Positions 25,931 to 34,538 are shown, counted from the stretch's first letter. The stretch is 64,000 nt of DNA from Selenomonas sp. AE3005 (GCF_905233635.1 NZ_CAJODG010000003.1:1-64000); one strand, 5' to 3'. Notes: generated by a model from the letters alone, not told the origin. Numbers and translations are program-made.

Positions 25931-26455
25931 TTAATTTCTTCTTTCTCCTAAAGTCGGAAAACCATAACACACAAGAACTTCATTGATTAATTGCACATCA
26001 TAATTTTTATGTTCTATGAAATAATTGATTATAACATCTTCTTTGTTACCACCAGACAATGCATATCCGGCCCGTTTTAACAAATCCTCAAATTCTGCCT
26101 CACTAAGTTCTAATGCCAATCCTAACGCTATTGCCGTTCCCTTGCTAGGTTTATATGACTTCTCATTTCTAATTTTTGAAAACAACCGCCTATCAAGGTT
26201 GGCTTTCTTATACACTTCTACATCTGACATCCCCTTATTATTAATCAGCTTCCACAAACGCTGTGTAAAAGTATCCTCTAAGTGAGCAAAGATGAAATCA
26301 AACCTTTTTTTCATCCGCTGAGACCATGGTTCTTCAATACGACCTATGGAAAATTTTACATCTTCTAGCTGCTTGCGCCTCTCTATTCTCCTCTCCGAAT
26401 ACCAGTAGTACTCTTCTATATATTCATCGATCTGTTCCAACAGGGACTGTTCCAT
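25931..26455 (-). CDS. Helix-turn-helix protein of a phage-island type
   Basis: About 174 residues from ATG 26455, chosen for the GGGGAGATG site; a start seven codons upstream lacks one. The N-terminal 60 residues are charged helices. Residues about 75-145 form an XRE-like HTH: FTQRLWKLINNKGMSDVEVY, DRRLFSKIRNEKSYKPSKGT and ALGLALELSEAEFEDLLKRAGY. The C-terminal part (YFIEHKNYDVQLINEVLVCY) is common in a Firmicute family found beside accessory genes. It may regulate this island. Target sites are unknown. Confidence 0.7.
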   Translation of the reverse strand: MEQSLLEQIDEYIEEYYWYSERRIERRKQLEDVKFSIGRIEEPWSQRMKKRFDFIFAHLEDTFTQRLWKLINNKGMSDVEVYKKANLDRRLFSKIRNEKSYKPSKGTAIALGLALELSEAEFEDLLKRAGYALSGGNKEDVIINYFIEHKNYDVQLINEVLVCYGFPTLGERRN

Positions 26456-26483
26456 ATCATCATCTCCCCATATCAAAATTCAC

Positions 26484-26640
26484 TACTTGCTGACGAATTC
26501 GCTAACCAAACACCTAAATCCTGCCTTTGCATCTGTACCTATCGTCTATGTATTTGACCCAATCATCAGGTTTCAGTTCTTCTATTCCTTAGACAATCTT
26601 GCCAAAATTAAGTGTTTTTAAGACCTTTGCAAGTCTGGCT
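26484..26640 (-). pseudogene. Short degraded coding remnant
   Basis: On the minus strand one frame reads FTGARLAKVLKTLNFGKIV, a TAA stop, and then GIEELKPDDWVKYIDDRY followed by RCKGRI and a stop. The sequence looks protein-like but I do not recognise the family. It has no start codon and one internal stop. It lies between the HTH gene and the mod remnant, so it may be part of the debris of the same locus. Confidence 0.35.
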
Positions 26641-26683
26641 CCTGTAAAATTGAACGTTTGGCTCTATCTTTGAACGATTGCCC

Positions 26684-26724
26684 CTATTATTGAACGATTG
26701 CATAGGGCTTTCGTTCAATAATAG
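26684..26724. repeat. Perfect 14-bp inverted repeat with TTGAACG repeats
   Basis: CTATTATTGAACGA (26684-26697) and TCGTTCAATAATAG (26711-26724) are perfect inverted repeats around 13 bases. Two more TTGAACG units lie just to the left (26649 and 26670). No T run follows. It may be a protein-binding array or the end of a lost mobile element. Confidence 0.6.
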
Positions 26725-26735
26725 AAAAAGCCCGT

Positions 26736-26840
26736 GGGCTACCAACGGGTTTCAGTTTCAAAATATGCTGCATAATAAGGCAAAATCTCACGCCAAAAAT
26801 CAGCGTGATGCCTACATGCCTTGATTTTATACGGTTTCAT
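26736..26840 (-). other. Possible 34-codon ORF overlapping the mod remnant stop
   Basis: ATG 26840 overlaps the stop of the mod remnant (ATGA) and reads MKPYKIKACRHHADFWREIL, ending TRW. No ribosome site other than coupling. It could be the tail of whatever fused to mod, or noise. Confidence 0.25.
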
Positions 26841-27070
26841 GCGGCTACCGATTGTATCAATCTCGCAGTCAGTATGTCGATATAGATACACTTCACCCGT
26901 CCTTCATACTCCGGCAGGAGCGATTTCAACGCCAACAGATTATCCCCATGAATAATCTTGTTACTGCTGTTCTCCCCACCAAAGCTATACTTCCTATCAA
27001 GCACATGAAAAGGCACATCCAAATGATGATTGATAACCTTGTCTTTCCCTATCCACTGTAAAACTGGCAT
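26837..27070 (-). pseudogene. Type III DNA methyltransferase (mod), N-terminal remnant
   Basis: ATG 27070 (GGAGGGCTT upstream) gives MPVLQWIGKDKVINHHLDVP, then NKIIHGDNLLALKSLLPEYEG and VKCIYID. This is the standard start of type III Mod proteins, which should continue with the catalytic DPPYNTG motif. Instead the frame switches at that point to ILTARLIQSVAA and stops. The gene was cut inside motif IV, so it cannot methylate. Together with the res remnant at 19987-20451 it marks the two ends of a lost restriction-modification locus. Confidence 0.8.
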
Positions 27071-27120
27071 AAGCCCTCCATCACTGTTTCAAATGCTTAC
27101 AAATAAGATAAGCAGTTCAC

Positions 27121-27148
27121 AAAAAAACGCATGGCATAGCACCATGCG
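27121..27148 (-). terminator. Terminator after the PD-(D/E)xK protein gene
   Basis: CGCATGG and CCATGCG form a 7-bp stem 11 bases past the stop at 27159, followed by seven Ts on the minus strand. Confidence 0.85.
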
Positions 27149-27158
27149 CCATCTATCA

Positions 27159-28109
27159 TCAGTTCTTATCCTTCTTGACTACCTTCATAATCTTTTCTTC
27201 TGTCCACTTTGTAACATCCTTGATGAACTCAATATCCATGCCCTTTTCCCAAAGATTATTTATTATTTCAATAGTCTTGTTTTCCGCACCACGCTCATAA
27301 ATGCCTTCACTTAAATTGCACATCGTTCTCAGCTCCTCTTCCATCTCAGCCGTAACTTCAATATCGAACTTCTTCTTGAGGATTTTGCTCTTCTCTTCTG
27401 CTGATTTATTGGTTTCTTGGAATATGACCTGCAACATGGACAGCATCCGATTCCGCACAGGCCCCGGTGCCAGATATACCATCACAATATTGAGCAAGTC
27501 ATAATTTTCATTTGGTTCTTTGTATTTCCCAACCAGATGGTGTTCTGTCATCCGATAGTGATTGATGATGCTCTTGTCCGTGGGAGATTCCATGCATATC
27601 CAAATGGTGTAGACCTTCTTGACTTCGCTATAATCTGAACCGCTGAATTCTGTTTCCTTCTGCGCAGATATCAGCCTGCTTCCGTAGAACACAGCCCTTT
27701 TCATCAGAATGTACTTCAATGTAGACTCTGAGAATGTCTTCTGTGCCTCAAAATTTATGATAAGCCGTATGCGTTCTCCAGTTTCCGGTGTAACCGCATG
27801 GAATATAACATCAAAAGTGTTCCAGCCTTCACCGGGAAAACCTATTTCATTGCGCATCCCTTTTATCTTCTTGGGTCTTGCCACAGTGTTTGTCTTGCCC
27901 GGATTCACCGGCACGGAGCCGACTTGAATATCACCTTCGATATAGTTCTCGGCTATATCTTTCAGACTGGCATTTTTAAATTCCGGCACCACACCTTTAA
28001 GCAGGTATGCCGCAACAGGTTTCTCTGACAGAATATTCTTGGCAGCCTGATCATATTGCGGATTTTTGAACCCCATCAGTTCTTCTGCTGGAATTTGGTT
28101 ACCTTGCAT
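27159..28109 (-). CDS. Rpn/PD-(D/E)xK nuclease-family transposase-like protein
   Basis: Protein of 316 residues. The nuclease core is visible near 95-150: FDVIFHAVTPETGERIRLII, then NFEAQK, giving the D, E and K of a PD-(D/E)xK fold, followed by KRAVFYGSRLISAQ. This is the family often annotated as recombination-promoting nuclease or PDDEXK transposase and frequent in many copies in Selenomonas-like genomes. A C-terminal helical region ends in KKDKN. ATG 28109 is taken as start after AAGGAG. It has its own terminator and probably acts on DNA; no terminal repeats of a transposon are seen around it. Confidence 0.85.
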   Translation of the reverse strand: MQGNQIPAEELMGFKNPQYDQAAKNILSEKPVAAYLLKGVVPEFKNASLKDIAENYIEGDIQVGSVPVNPGKTNTVARPKKIKGMRNEIGFPGEGWNTFDVIFHAVTPETGERIRLIINFEAQKTFSESTLKYILMKRAVFYGSRLISAQKETEFSGSDYSEVKKVYTIWICMESPTDKSIINHYRMTEHHLVGKYKEPNENYDLLNIVMVYLAPGPVRNRMLSMLQVIFQETNKSAEEKSKILKKKFDIEVTAEMEEELRTMCNLSEGIYERGAENKTIEIINNLWEKGMDIEFIKDVTKWTEEKIMKVVKKDKN

Positions 28110-28184
28110 CAATCGCGACTCCTTCCTCTTGCTTGAATTATACCATAAATCCGTAGCTTCATAAAGTCCTAACAGTCCTGCTCC

Positions 28185-29978
28185 TTAGTTATCCGCACCA
28201 ATCTCCAGCTCAATCAGCTGGCAAACCGGCTCGTCTGCGGTATAGTCAAACAGCATGGCCGTCTGTTGACCTGTCAATTTTTGACCTGTCAGATTTTGAC
28301 TGGTCAATGTCATATCATAGGCAAAGACCTCGATATGGTATTTCTTATTGACGTCCCGCCAGTTGGTGAATACGTAATCCGGCAGGTAAGCACGCACACG
28401 GCTTGGCGCGCCCTTCCAGAAGTCGGCAGTAATATCCTGATACTGCTGGCGGTTCCAGTTGAGATTCTCGGGACGGATTTTGCCACCGTCGGAGAGCAGT
28501 GCATCATAGCGCAACAGATTATCCAACAAATCCGCAGGCAAATCATAAACCGCCAGTGCAAAATCGCGCATATAGCCATAGAGATTTTTTGTGCTATGGC
28601 CGATTTTATGAAAGCCCTTTGCCTCCCACCAGTCGGTAAACTTCTGCCAAAAGGCAAACGCATCCCCCTGCTCACATTCCCGCAGCAGATAGTTGGCCGT
28701 CCGGCGGCAGCGCCCGGCGTTGTAATATAGTTCAAAGACCTGTTCAAAGCTGTGGAACCAGCGTATTTCCCCATAGCTTAAGGCATCATTTTGCAGTACT
28801 TCATAGGGCGCCATGGGCATATACTGATAGTGATAAGCAGCCACCAACTCCATCATCGCCGCCCCTTTAAGGAATTTCAAAAAGCCCAGCTGCAGCATAT
28901 CCGTCTGCAAAGCATAGACATCATTAAAGGACTTATGGAAGGATTCCATGCCCTCGCCTGGCAGCCCGATAATCAGGTCCACATGCAGGTGTATATTGTG
29001 AAAGCCCATAATCTTTTGGATATGGTCGGCAATATCCTGCCAGTGGTTGACGCGGGACACGGCCTTCAGCGTCGCCGGATTAGTGGACTGAATGCCGATT
29101 TCCAGCTGGACACGCCCCTTGGGCATTTGTGACAGTACCGCCATGACTTCCTCGTCCAGATAGTCTATAGCCACTTCAAAATGAAAGTTAGTGCGGCAAG
29201 TTGGCGGCAGTGCCAACAGGTACTTTAGGATGGGCAGAAAATGGGATTTTTTCGCATTAAAGGTTCTATCAACAAATTTTACCTGACGCACATCCTGCGC
29301 CACAAAAAAATCCAGCTCACGGAAGACACGTTCCAAGGGCAGGAACCGTACCCCGGCGGTAGCGCAGGAAAGGCAATAGGCACAGGAAAAAGGACAGCCG
29401 CGGCTGGTCTCATAGTAAAGAATCCTGTCTTTTATGGCCGCCATCTCTGCCTTGGAATAAGGAAACGGTACCTGCGTCAAATCTGTCACCGTCACTGCCT
29501 GCCCCTCGCAGATTTGACCGTCCCTATTATGCCATGCAATCCCGGGAATGTCTGACTTGTCAAGCTGTCCATTGACCTTTGACTTGTCAAAATCTGCCGC
29601 TTGCAACAGTTTTACCAACCGGGGCAGAGCCTCTTCGCCCTCTCCACGGCACACATAATCCACCATGGGATATTCCTGCATGAAGCTGCCCACCTCATAG
29701 GATACCTCCGGCCCGCCACAGATAAGCACGGTATCCGGCAACGCCGCAGGCAGAAGTTTCAGCAGCTTCTTTACCAGTTCAATATTCCAAATGTAACAGG
29801 AAATCCCCAGCACCTTGGGATTGGCGCAGTAAATCTCCCCCAGCATATCCAGCAGTTGATGATTGATAGTCAGCTCTAAAATTTCACTGCCTGCCACCGC
29901 CTGACGCAGATAGCGCACTGCCAGCGAGGTATGGGAGTACTTGGCATTTATGCCCAGCCACAAAATTTTATCCTTCAC
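28185..29978 (-). CDS. B12-binding-domain radical SAM protein (DUF4080 type)
   Basis: Protein of 597 residues. An N-terminal cobalamin-binding-like Rossmann domain (about 1-135, with SHTSLAVRYL and ICGGPEVSYE) precedes a radical SAM core whose cluster motif is CPFSCAYCLSC near 195-205. The C-terminal third (from about 390) is the DUF4080 part. The start is GTG at 29978. The product is unknown. Two low-complexity insertions correspond to TTGACNNGTCA-type DNA repeats: one near residue 145 (DKSKVNGQLDKSD) and one near the C-terminus (LTSQNLTGQKLTGQQ), neither expected in the family. Confidence 0.87.
   Translation of the reverse strand: MKDKILWLGINAKYSHTSLAVRYLRQAVAGSEILELTINHQLLDMLGEIYCANPKVLGISCYIWNIELVKKLLKLLPAALPDTVLICGGPEVSYEVGSFMQEYPMVDYVCRGEGEEALPRLVKLLQAADFDKSKVNGQLDKSDIPGIAWHNRDGQICEGQAVTVTDLTQVPFPYSKAEMAAIKDRILYYETSRGCPFSCAYCLSCATAGVRFLPLERVFRELDFFVAQDVRQVKFVDRTFNAKKSHFLPILKYLLALPPTCRTNFHFEVAIDYLDEEVMAVLSQMPKGRVQLEIGIQSTNPATLKAVSRVNHWQDIADHIQKIMGFHNIHLHVDLIIGLPGEGMESFHKSFNDVYALQTDMLQLGFLKFLKGAAMMELVAAYHYQYMPMAPYEVLQNDALSYGEIRWFHSFEQVFELYYNAGRCRRTANYLLRECEQGDAFAFWQKFTDWWEAKGFHKIGHSTKNLYGYMRDFALAVYDLPADLLDNLLRYDALLSDGGKIRPENLNWNRQQYQDITADFWKGAPSRVRAYLPDYVFTNWRDVNKKYHIEVFAYDMTLTSQNLTGQKLTGQQTAMLFDYTADEPVCQLIELEIGADN
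28266..28310. repeat. 15-bp tandem repeat inside the radical SAM gene
   Basis: TTGACC TGTCAATTT-like units start at 28266, 28281 and 28296, an exact 15-base period, and are translated on the minus strand as a five-residue repeat, LTSQN/LTGQK/LTGQQ. Confidence 0.8.
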
Positions 29979-29999
29979 GTCTTGCCTGTCCCTCTCTAT

Positions 30000-30024
30000 A
30001 AAAAAAGGGGCTTTGCAGCCCCTT
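30000..30024 (-). terminator. Terminator after pepD
   Basis: AAGGGGCT and AGCCCCTT form an 8-bp stem with a TTGC loop only 5 bases past the pepD stop, followed on the minus strand by seven Ts. Confidence 0.88.
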
Positions 30025-30028
30025 GGTC

Positions 30029-31477
30029 TTACACCTTTGCGATTTTATGCAGCGTCTCCACAATGAGCTCTACCTGCGGCGCCACCGTTTCCAACAGCAA
30101 GCGCTCCTTAGGGCTATGAATATCTATCGTCGTCACGCCGATGGACACAATGTCCAGCTCAGGATTCTTGCGGAAGTGCCAGCCGCATTCAAGGCCGGCA
30201 TGGATGGTTTCGACCTTCATAGCCTTGCCGTTCTGTTTCTTGAAGGTATCCGCCATGATTTTGGCCAGCCTGCTGTCCTTGTTTTCCTTCCAGCCCGGAG
30301 ACTGCGTGCCGATATGAGCCGTAAAGCCCGTGAGCGCGCCCCATTCAGCAGCCATAAAACGGAATTCGTCGAGTTTCTGGTCCACAGCAGAACGTGGGAA
30401 GTACTGCACCTTTACTTCCGTATCCGTCGTTTCCACGACACCGAGGTTGGCAGAAGTTTCCACGAGCCCCGGAATCACCGTGGACATAGCAAACACACCC
30501 GTATGCAGAATCGTCAGCAGGCGAATGAGTCTGGTCATATCCCCGGCATTCATAACCTTTTCCGGTGCGGCCACACTACTCAGGACAAACTGCGCCTGCG
30601 GGTCAACACTGCCATACATCTTATTAAAGCGGTCGAGCTGGTCATTCAGCACTTTTTCAATAGCAGCCTTATCCAAGTCCGTTACGATGGTCATACGCGC
30701 ATCATCGGGAATGGCATTGCGCGCCTTGCCGCCGTTAAACGCAGCCAGCTCCACTGTCCCCTCTGCGGCAAGTGCCGCCAGCGTCATCGCCAAAGTGCGG
30801 ATGGCATTGCCCCGGCCGTCGCCAATACGCTCGCCGGAGTGACCGCCCAGGAGGCCTTTTATCTCAATCTGCCAGGCCGCCGTCATTTCCGGCTGCACCC
30901 ATTTAATTTCCCGGGAGAAGTCAAGGTTGACACTGCCGGCACTGCCCACGGTGAGTTCATCGTAGTTTTCCGAATCGCAGTTAATCAGGAACTTGGCGTC
31001 CTGCAAATGCTTGGCGTCGAGGTTAATGGCCCCAGTCATGCCCTGTTCTTCGTCTACAGTTACAATCATGCGCAGGGGGCCGTGGTCTTTGGCATTTTTC
31101 AGAATGTAGATGGCCTCAGCCACGCCAATACCATCGTCAGCCCCCAGGCTCGTGCCGTCAGCGCGCAGGAATTTTTCATCGCGCACGAGTTTAATCGGGT
31201 CATGGAGCGGGTCAAACTTCACGCCATCTGCCGCCACACAAACCATATCCATGTGTCCCTGCAGAATGGTCAGCGGTACGTTTTCCAGCCCCGGGCAGGC
31301 CGGCTTATCAGCTACGATATTATAATGTTCGTCCTGCACTACCGCAAAACCTGAATCTGTCAGATATTGTTTCAGAAAGTTGCTGACGGCCTCTTCATGA
31401 CCGGACTTTCTGGGAATAGCTGCCAGCTTGGCAAACTCGTCTAAAACGCCATCCAGTATTTCCTGCTTGTTTTCCAC
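30029..31477 (-). CDS. pepD: Aminoacyl-histidine dipeptidase (M20 peptidase)
   Basis: Zinc dipeptidase of the M20C group, cleaving Xaa-His dipeptides such as carnosine in the cytoplasm. The 482 residues match PepD. Metal and catalytic residues are visible: LQGHMDMV (His and Asp), LGADDGIGVA with the bridging Asp, VDEEQGMTGA with the catalytic Glu and metal Glu, and INCDSE. The central dimerisation domain has GGHSGERIGDGRGN, and the C-terminal His is in the SPKERL region upstream. The start is GTG 31477 after GGAGATG. Confidence 0.93.
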   Translation of the reverse strand: MENKQEILDGVLDEFAKLAAIPRKSGHEEAVSNFLKQYLTDSGFAVVQDEHYNIVADKPACPGLENVPLTILQGHMDMVCVAADGVKFDPLHDPIKLVRDEKFLRADGTSLGADDGIGVAEAIYILKNAKDHGPLRMIVTVDEEQGMTGAINLDAKHLQDAKFLINCDSENYDELTVGSAGSVNLDFSREIKWVQPEMTAAWQIEIKGLLGGHSGERIGDGRGNAIRTLAMTLAALAAEGTVELAAFNGGKARNAIPDDARMTIVTDLDKAAIEKVLNDQLDRFNKMYGSVDPQAQFVLSSVAAPEKVMNAGDMTRLIRLLTILHTGVFAMSTVIPGLVETSANLGVVETTDTEVKVQYFPRSAVDQKLDEFRFMAAEWGALTGFTAHIGTQSPGWKENKDSRLAKIMADTFKKQNGKAMKVETIHAGLECGWHFRKNPELDIVSIGVTTIDIHSPKERLLLETVAPQVELIVETLHKIAKV

Positions 31478-31502
31478 GGTAACATCTCCATTTAATAACT
31501 AC

Positions 31503-31546
31503 AAAAAAATAAAGACCAAACAATCCCCCAAGAGACTGCCTGGTCT
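31503..31546 (-). terminator. Terminator after sepF
   Basis: AGACCA and TGGTCT pair around an interior with further weak pairing, 31 bases past the sepF stop, and are followed on the minus strand by TTTATTTTTTTG. It also lies just upstream of pepD, so it separates the two genes. Confidence 0.6.
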
Positions 31547-31576
31547 ACGCTTAACAAAATAATCTACGGGCAGCAA

Positions 31577-32137
31577 TCAATCCGTAAGAGCTAAGGTCAT
31601 GGCCTCAGAAACATCCACGCCTGCCGGCACATAGAGCATAATCTTGTTGGATATGCGCCGTGCTGAGCCATCTAACACATAGCAAACACCATTGACGAAA
31701 TCACAGATTCTTCTCTGCTCTGCAGATTCAATCTGCTCAAAATTTACCACACAGGCCTTACCGGCTTTCAAATCATCAGCAATGGACGTAACCTGCTCAA
31801 AATTGCGCGGTGCATAAATCTGCATCTTCAGCCGGGGCTGTTTCGTGGTATGCACAGTCAGCTGCGGCTGCTGGGACTTAACCGTCTTGCTATGACGGAA
31901 TCCATCATTCACCTCGAAAGTGGGACGGGACACACGCACCGATGCACCATTTGAAACCTTGTACTCAGTAGTTGCACTGGCAACAGTATGAGTTCTTTCT
32001 ATAGATTTAGCCCTCGGCTTCGCTTTTTCTACTTTTTCTTCAACTTCGTCTTCATACTCCATGAAATCGTCATTAAGCGGCATGATGATGTCTGCCAATC
32101 CAGTCAAGGAGTCTTTGAGCTTAGAAATTGCCCCCAT
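31577..32137 (-). CDS. sepF: Cell division protein SepF
   Basis: SepF links FtsZ filaments to the membrane and assists septum formation in Firmicutes and related groups. The N-terminal amphipathic helix (MGAISKLKDSLTGLADIIMP) fits the membrane anchor. A disordered Lys/Glu-rich linker (about 25-90) follows. The conserved core at about 105-185 has DDLKAGKACVVNFEQIES, RRICDFVNGVCYVLDG and NKIMLYVPAGVDVS. 186 residues from ATG 32137; a TTG two codons upstream is a close alternative. No ylm cluster genes lie next to it. Confidence 0.93.
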   Translation of the reverse strand: MGAISKLKDSLTGLADIIMPLNDDFMEYEDEVEEKVEKAKPRAKSIERTHTVASATTEYKVSNGASVRVSRPTFEVNDGFRHSKTVKSQQPQLTVHTTKQPRLKMQIYAPRNFEQVTSIADDLKAGKACVVNFEQIESAEQRRICDFVNGVCYVLDGSARRISNKIMLYVPAGVDVSEAMTLALTD

Positions 32138-32373
32138 CTTCAATCTTCCTTCCAGTAGTCTATAATCCTATAATGACTGCATCTTGTGGTCAATACAAAT
32201 CCCATTTAACTTAGTCTATAATACCATAGTTCCATGCAAAATGCAAAAGTCCTGCCAAAATTTTTTCCATTTCGCCAGAGATTTTTCATATTTTTTTCAT
32301 GCCTACTATATGTGCTCTAACGTTGATTTTACACCACATCATTTAGGATTATTCCCTGTATGCCTTATATGCG

Positions 32374-32916
32374 CTAAGCACCTTGCAAATCTTTACTGCC
32401 CTTGCATTCATTCCAAAAAGCAAAACCCAATATCATTGCTCCTCCCAAAGCCTGACTAAATGTCATGGTTTCATGCAGGAGGAAGTACGAAATGACAACC
32501 GCCACCAAGGTGTCAATATATCCCAGAACAGCCACTTCCTGACCTGTCAACTGCCCCAAGGCCTGAAAATAGGCATAGTGCATGATAACCGTATGAATGA
32601 GACAGATAATGGCCAAAGCTGACCAGCCAACAGCATCCAGCGACAGCAGATGAAAGCCCTCCCCCCAAGCCGTATATGGCAGCATGACCACTGCGGCAAT
32701 GCCAAACTGATAAAAGGAACGCTCCATGCTGCCCACGCTCTTTATATATTTGTTGAGGATGATAAAGGCCGCATAAAACACTGCCGCCAGCAAGCCATAA
32801 AATATGCCCAGCGAATCCCCGGCCTCCGGCGAAGCGTCAAACACATTCACAATCATCGCCAGCCCCAGCGTTGACATGACAAAACCGATATCCCCATACA
32901 GGCTGATGATGATGGT
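32374..32916 (-). pseudogene. EamA-family transporter, 5' half deleted
   Basis: The open frame covers only the second EamA repeat (about 180 codons): ISLYGDIGFVMSTLGLAMIV, FYAAFIILNKY, AALGQLTG-like patches and VLGYIDTLVAVVISYFLLHE near the end. Full-length EamA permeases have about 300 residues and ten helices. Upstream of ACC at 32916-32914 comes a TAA stop in frame, and no start codon exists before 32877. The sequence abuts the beheaded cupin gene on the other strand. Confidence 0.85.
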
Positions 32917-33198
32917 TTATTTGCGACCAGATGTTACTTTCCAGCAACGTCCCCCCGGCGTTTTGACGTCTTCACCGTAACCATTATGCCCGGAGAAGAA
33001 CACCTGTCCGAAGGCCATTCCCCCAACACTCAGGAATATGTGCTTGTCCAGCAGGGCACTTTAGAAGCCTACATTGCCAGCGAAGCCTACGTCCTCAACC
33101 AAGGCGACGCTATGTGCTTCGACTGCACCCGCACCCATAAATTTTGCAACCCCGGCACAGACCCTGTGAGCTTTTTGGATATTATCTATTATCAGTAA
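32905..33198 (+). pseudogene. XRE-cupin regulator, only the C-terminal cupin part left
   Basis: From GAT 32905 the frame reads DDDGLFATRCYFPATSPRRF, then DVFTVTIMPGEEHLSEGHSP, NTQEYVLVQQGTLEAY and ends LDIIYYQ. This is the cupin half of HTH-cupin regulators; the N-terminal XRE domain and start codon are gone. It overlaps the EamA remnant on the opposite strand by 12 bases (GATGATGATGGT), which marks the deletion junction. An ATG at 32986 could start a 70-residue cupin fragment. Confidence 0.85.
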
Positions 33199-33220
33199 AA
33201 GCGTAATAAAACTACTAAAA

Positions 33221-33262
33221 CAGGCGGCTTGACCTGTCATTTTTGACAAGTCAAGCCGCCTG
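33221..33262. terminator. Bidirectional terminator hairpin built from TTGACNNGTCA palindromes
   Basis: CAGGCGGCTTGACCTGTCA and TGACAAGTCAAGCCGCCTG form a 19-bp stem with one mismatch and a TTTT loop, between the cupin remnant and mtlD. The arms contain the recurrent TTGACNNGTCA word. Confidence 0.75.
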
Positions 33263-33278
33263 CTTCTATCTGAAACAT

Positions 33279-34424
33279 TCAGAACCCTGCCGTCTTATTC
33301 TCCACCATACGGAATAATTCGGATTCTTCGGGTATCTGGGTGTAGTTGAGGATGGCTTTATGCAAACCTTTTTCCTGTATTGCGCCCTGCACTTCCTGCG
33401 CTTCTTTGTCGCCGTCGTAGTCGAAGTGGAAGGCGGCGCCGATTACGGTCGCAAGTGCCGACGGTTTTTGTCCCTGCGCCAAAAGCTGGGTGGCGGGGCT
33501 TACGAGGCGGTCTTTGGCACCGAGCTTACGTTTGGGGCCGCGGGCTACTCTTGTCACTTCGTCGCTGAGGTGCGGATTTCTAAAGCGGTTTTCGGTGGTC
33601 TTGACGTATTCTTCATGCTTTTGGGGGTCAAACCCAAACTTACGCACGAGCAAGTCACCGGTTTCCTGCCAAACTTTGCGCGCCATATCCACAATGCTCT
33701 TATCCTGCATAGCGCTGTAGATGTCCTTAATGCCTTTGCGGTAAGCCAGGTAAGCAATGGAGGCATGTCCAGTGTTTACGGTAAAGAGTTTGCGCTCGAT
33801 ATAAGCTTCGAGGTTTTCCACCCAGGTAAGACCTGCAATCTGCGGCGGTTCACCTTTGGCCTGCGTCACATTGGCGTCCCATTCGGCGTAAGGTTCTACC
33901 TGCACGAGCAGGGGGTCATCATTTTTCTGCAGGGGGACGATTCTATCCACAGCGGCGTCAGGGAAACCGATATACTTGGCTACGTCTGCTTTGGCCTCTT
34001 CCGGCAGGTTTTCTTCGACAAAACCTTTGAGCACCGTCGAGCCGCCCACCATATTTTCACAGGCAATGACATTCAAAGGCTGCTGGTTCGTCTTTACACG
34101 CTCCGCCAGACCTGCCGCCAGATTCGGCGCAATGAATTTCAGGATATTGGGGCCGATAGCCGTCGTGATGATATCGGCCTCACAGATGGCCTTAGTAAGT
34201 TCTTCGGGATGGGCGGCGCTGTTGATGGCACGCACATGTTCCACATGAATGATTTCGGGCTTATCCCCTACAATCTTGATATCATAAGCATGGCGCTCAT
34301 TGATTAAATCCACGAGTTCCGCATTGACGTCCACGAAAGTCACTTCATAGCCGGAGCGCACCAGGAGTTCTCCGATAAAACCTCTGCCGATATTACCTGC
34401 ACCGAAATGGATTGCTTTTTTCAT
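33279..34424 (-). CDS. mtlD: Mannitol-1-phosphate 5-dehydrogenase
   Basis: Oxidises mannitol 1-phosphate from the PTS to fructose 6-phosphate with NAD. The 381 residues fit the family. The N-terminus KKAIHFGAGNIGRGFIG is the Rossmann NAD motif, and the C-terminal domain has the conserved K-x5-N-x2-H pattern in KLFTVNTGHASIAYLAYRKG. ATG 34424 lies eight bases after GGAGG; five extra upstream codons in the frame are not needed. Last gene of the mannitol operon, separated from mtlA by 180 bp full of hairpins. Confidence 0.96.
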   Translation of the reverse strand: MKKAIHFGAGNIGRGFIGELLVRSGYEVTFVDVNAELVDLINERHAYDIKIVGDKPEIIHVEHVRAINSAAHPEELTKAICEADIITTAIGPNILKFIAPNLAAGLAERVKTNQQPLNVIACENMVGGSTVLKGFVEENLPEEAKADVAKYIGFPDAAVDRIVPLQKNDDPLLVQVEPYAEWDANVTQAKGEPPQIAGLTWVENLEAYIERKLFTVNTGHASIAYLAYRKGIKDIYSAMQDKSIVDMARKVWQETGDLLVRKFGFDPQKHEEYVKTTENRFRNPHLSDEVTRVARGPKRKLGAKDRLVSPATQLLAQGQKPSALATVIGAAFHFDYDGDKEAQEVQGAIQEKGLHKAILNYTQIPEESELFRMVENKTAGF

Positions 34425-34456
34425 CTTGATTACCTCCAAAATTTGTCAAAAACTTC

Positions 34457-34538
34457 GTGCGAAAAGTTTTTTCGCACTACGCCCTTACACGAAATCTAAG
34501 CAATTCTGCGCCTATCGGCTTGACTTGCAAAGATTTCG
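34457..34538 (-). promoter_or_regulatory. Hairpins in the mtlA-mtlD spacer
   Basis: GTGCGAAAA and TTTTCGCAC (34457-34477) form a perfect 9-bp stem close to the mtlD ribosome site. CGAAATCT (34490-34497) and AGATTTCG (34531-34538) form an 8-bp stem further upstream. They may stabilise the mtlD messenger or set its level relative to mtlA. Confidence 0.55.

Noticed and set aside
28266..28310. CRISPR array
   Set aside because: Three 15-base units without spacers, inside a coding region and translated; no cas gene.
30023..31354. 443-codon open frame antisense to pepD
   Set aside because: Mirror frame of a family with complete catalytic motifs on the other strand.
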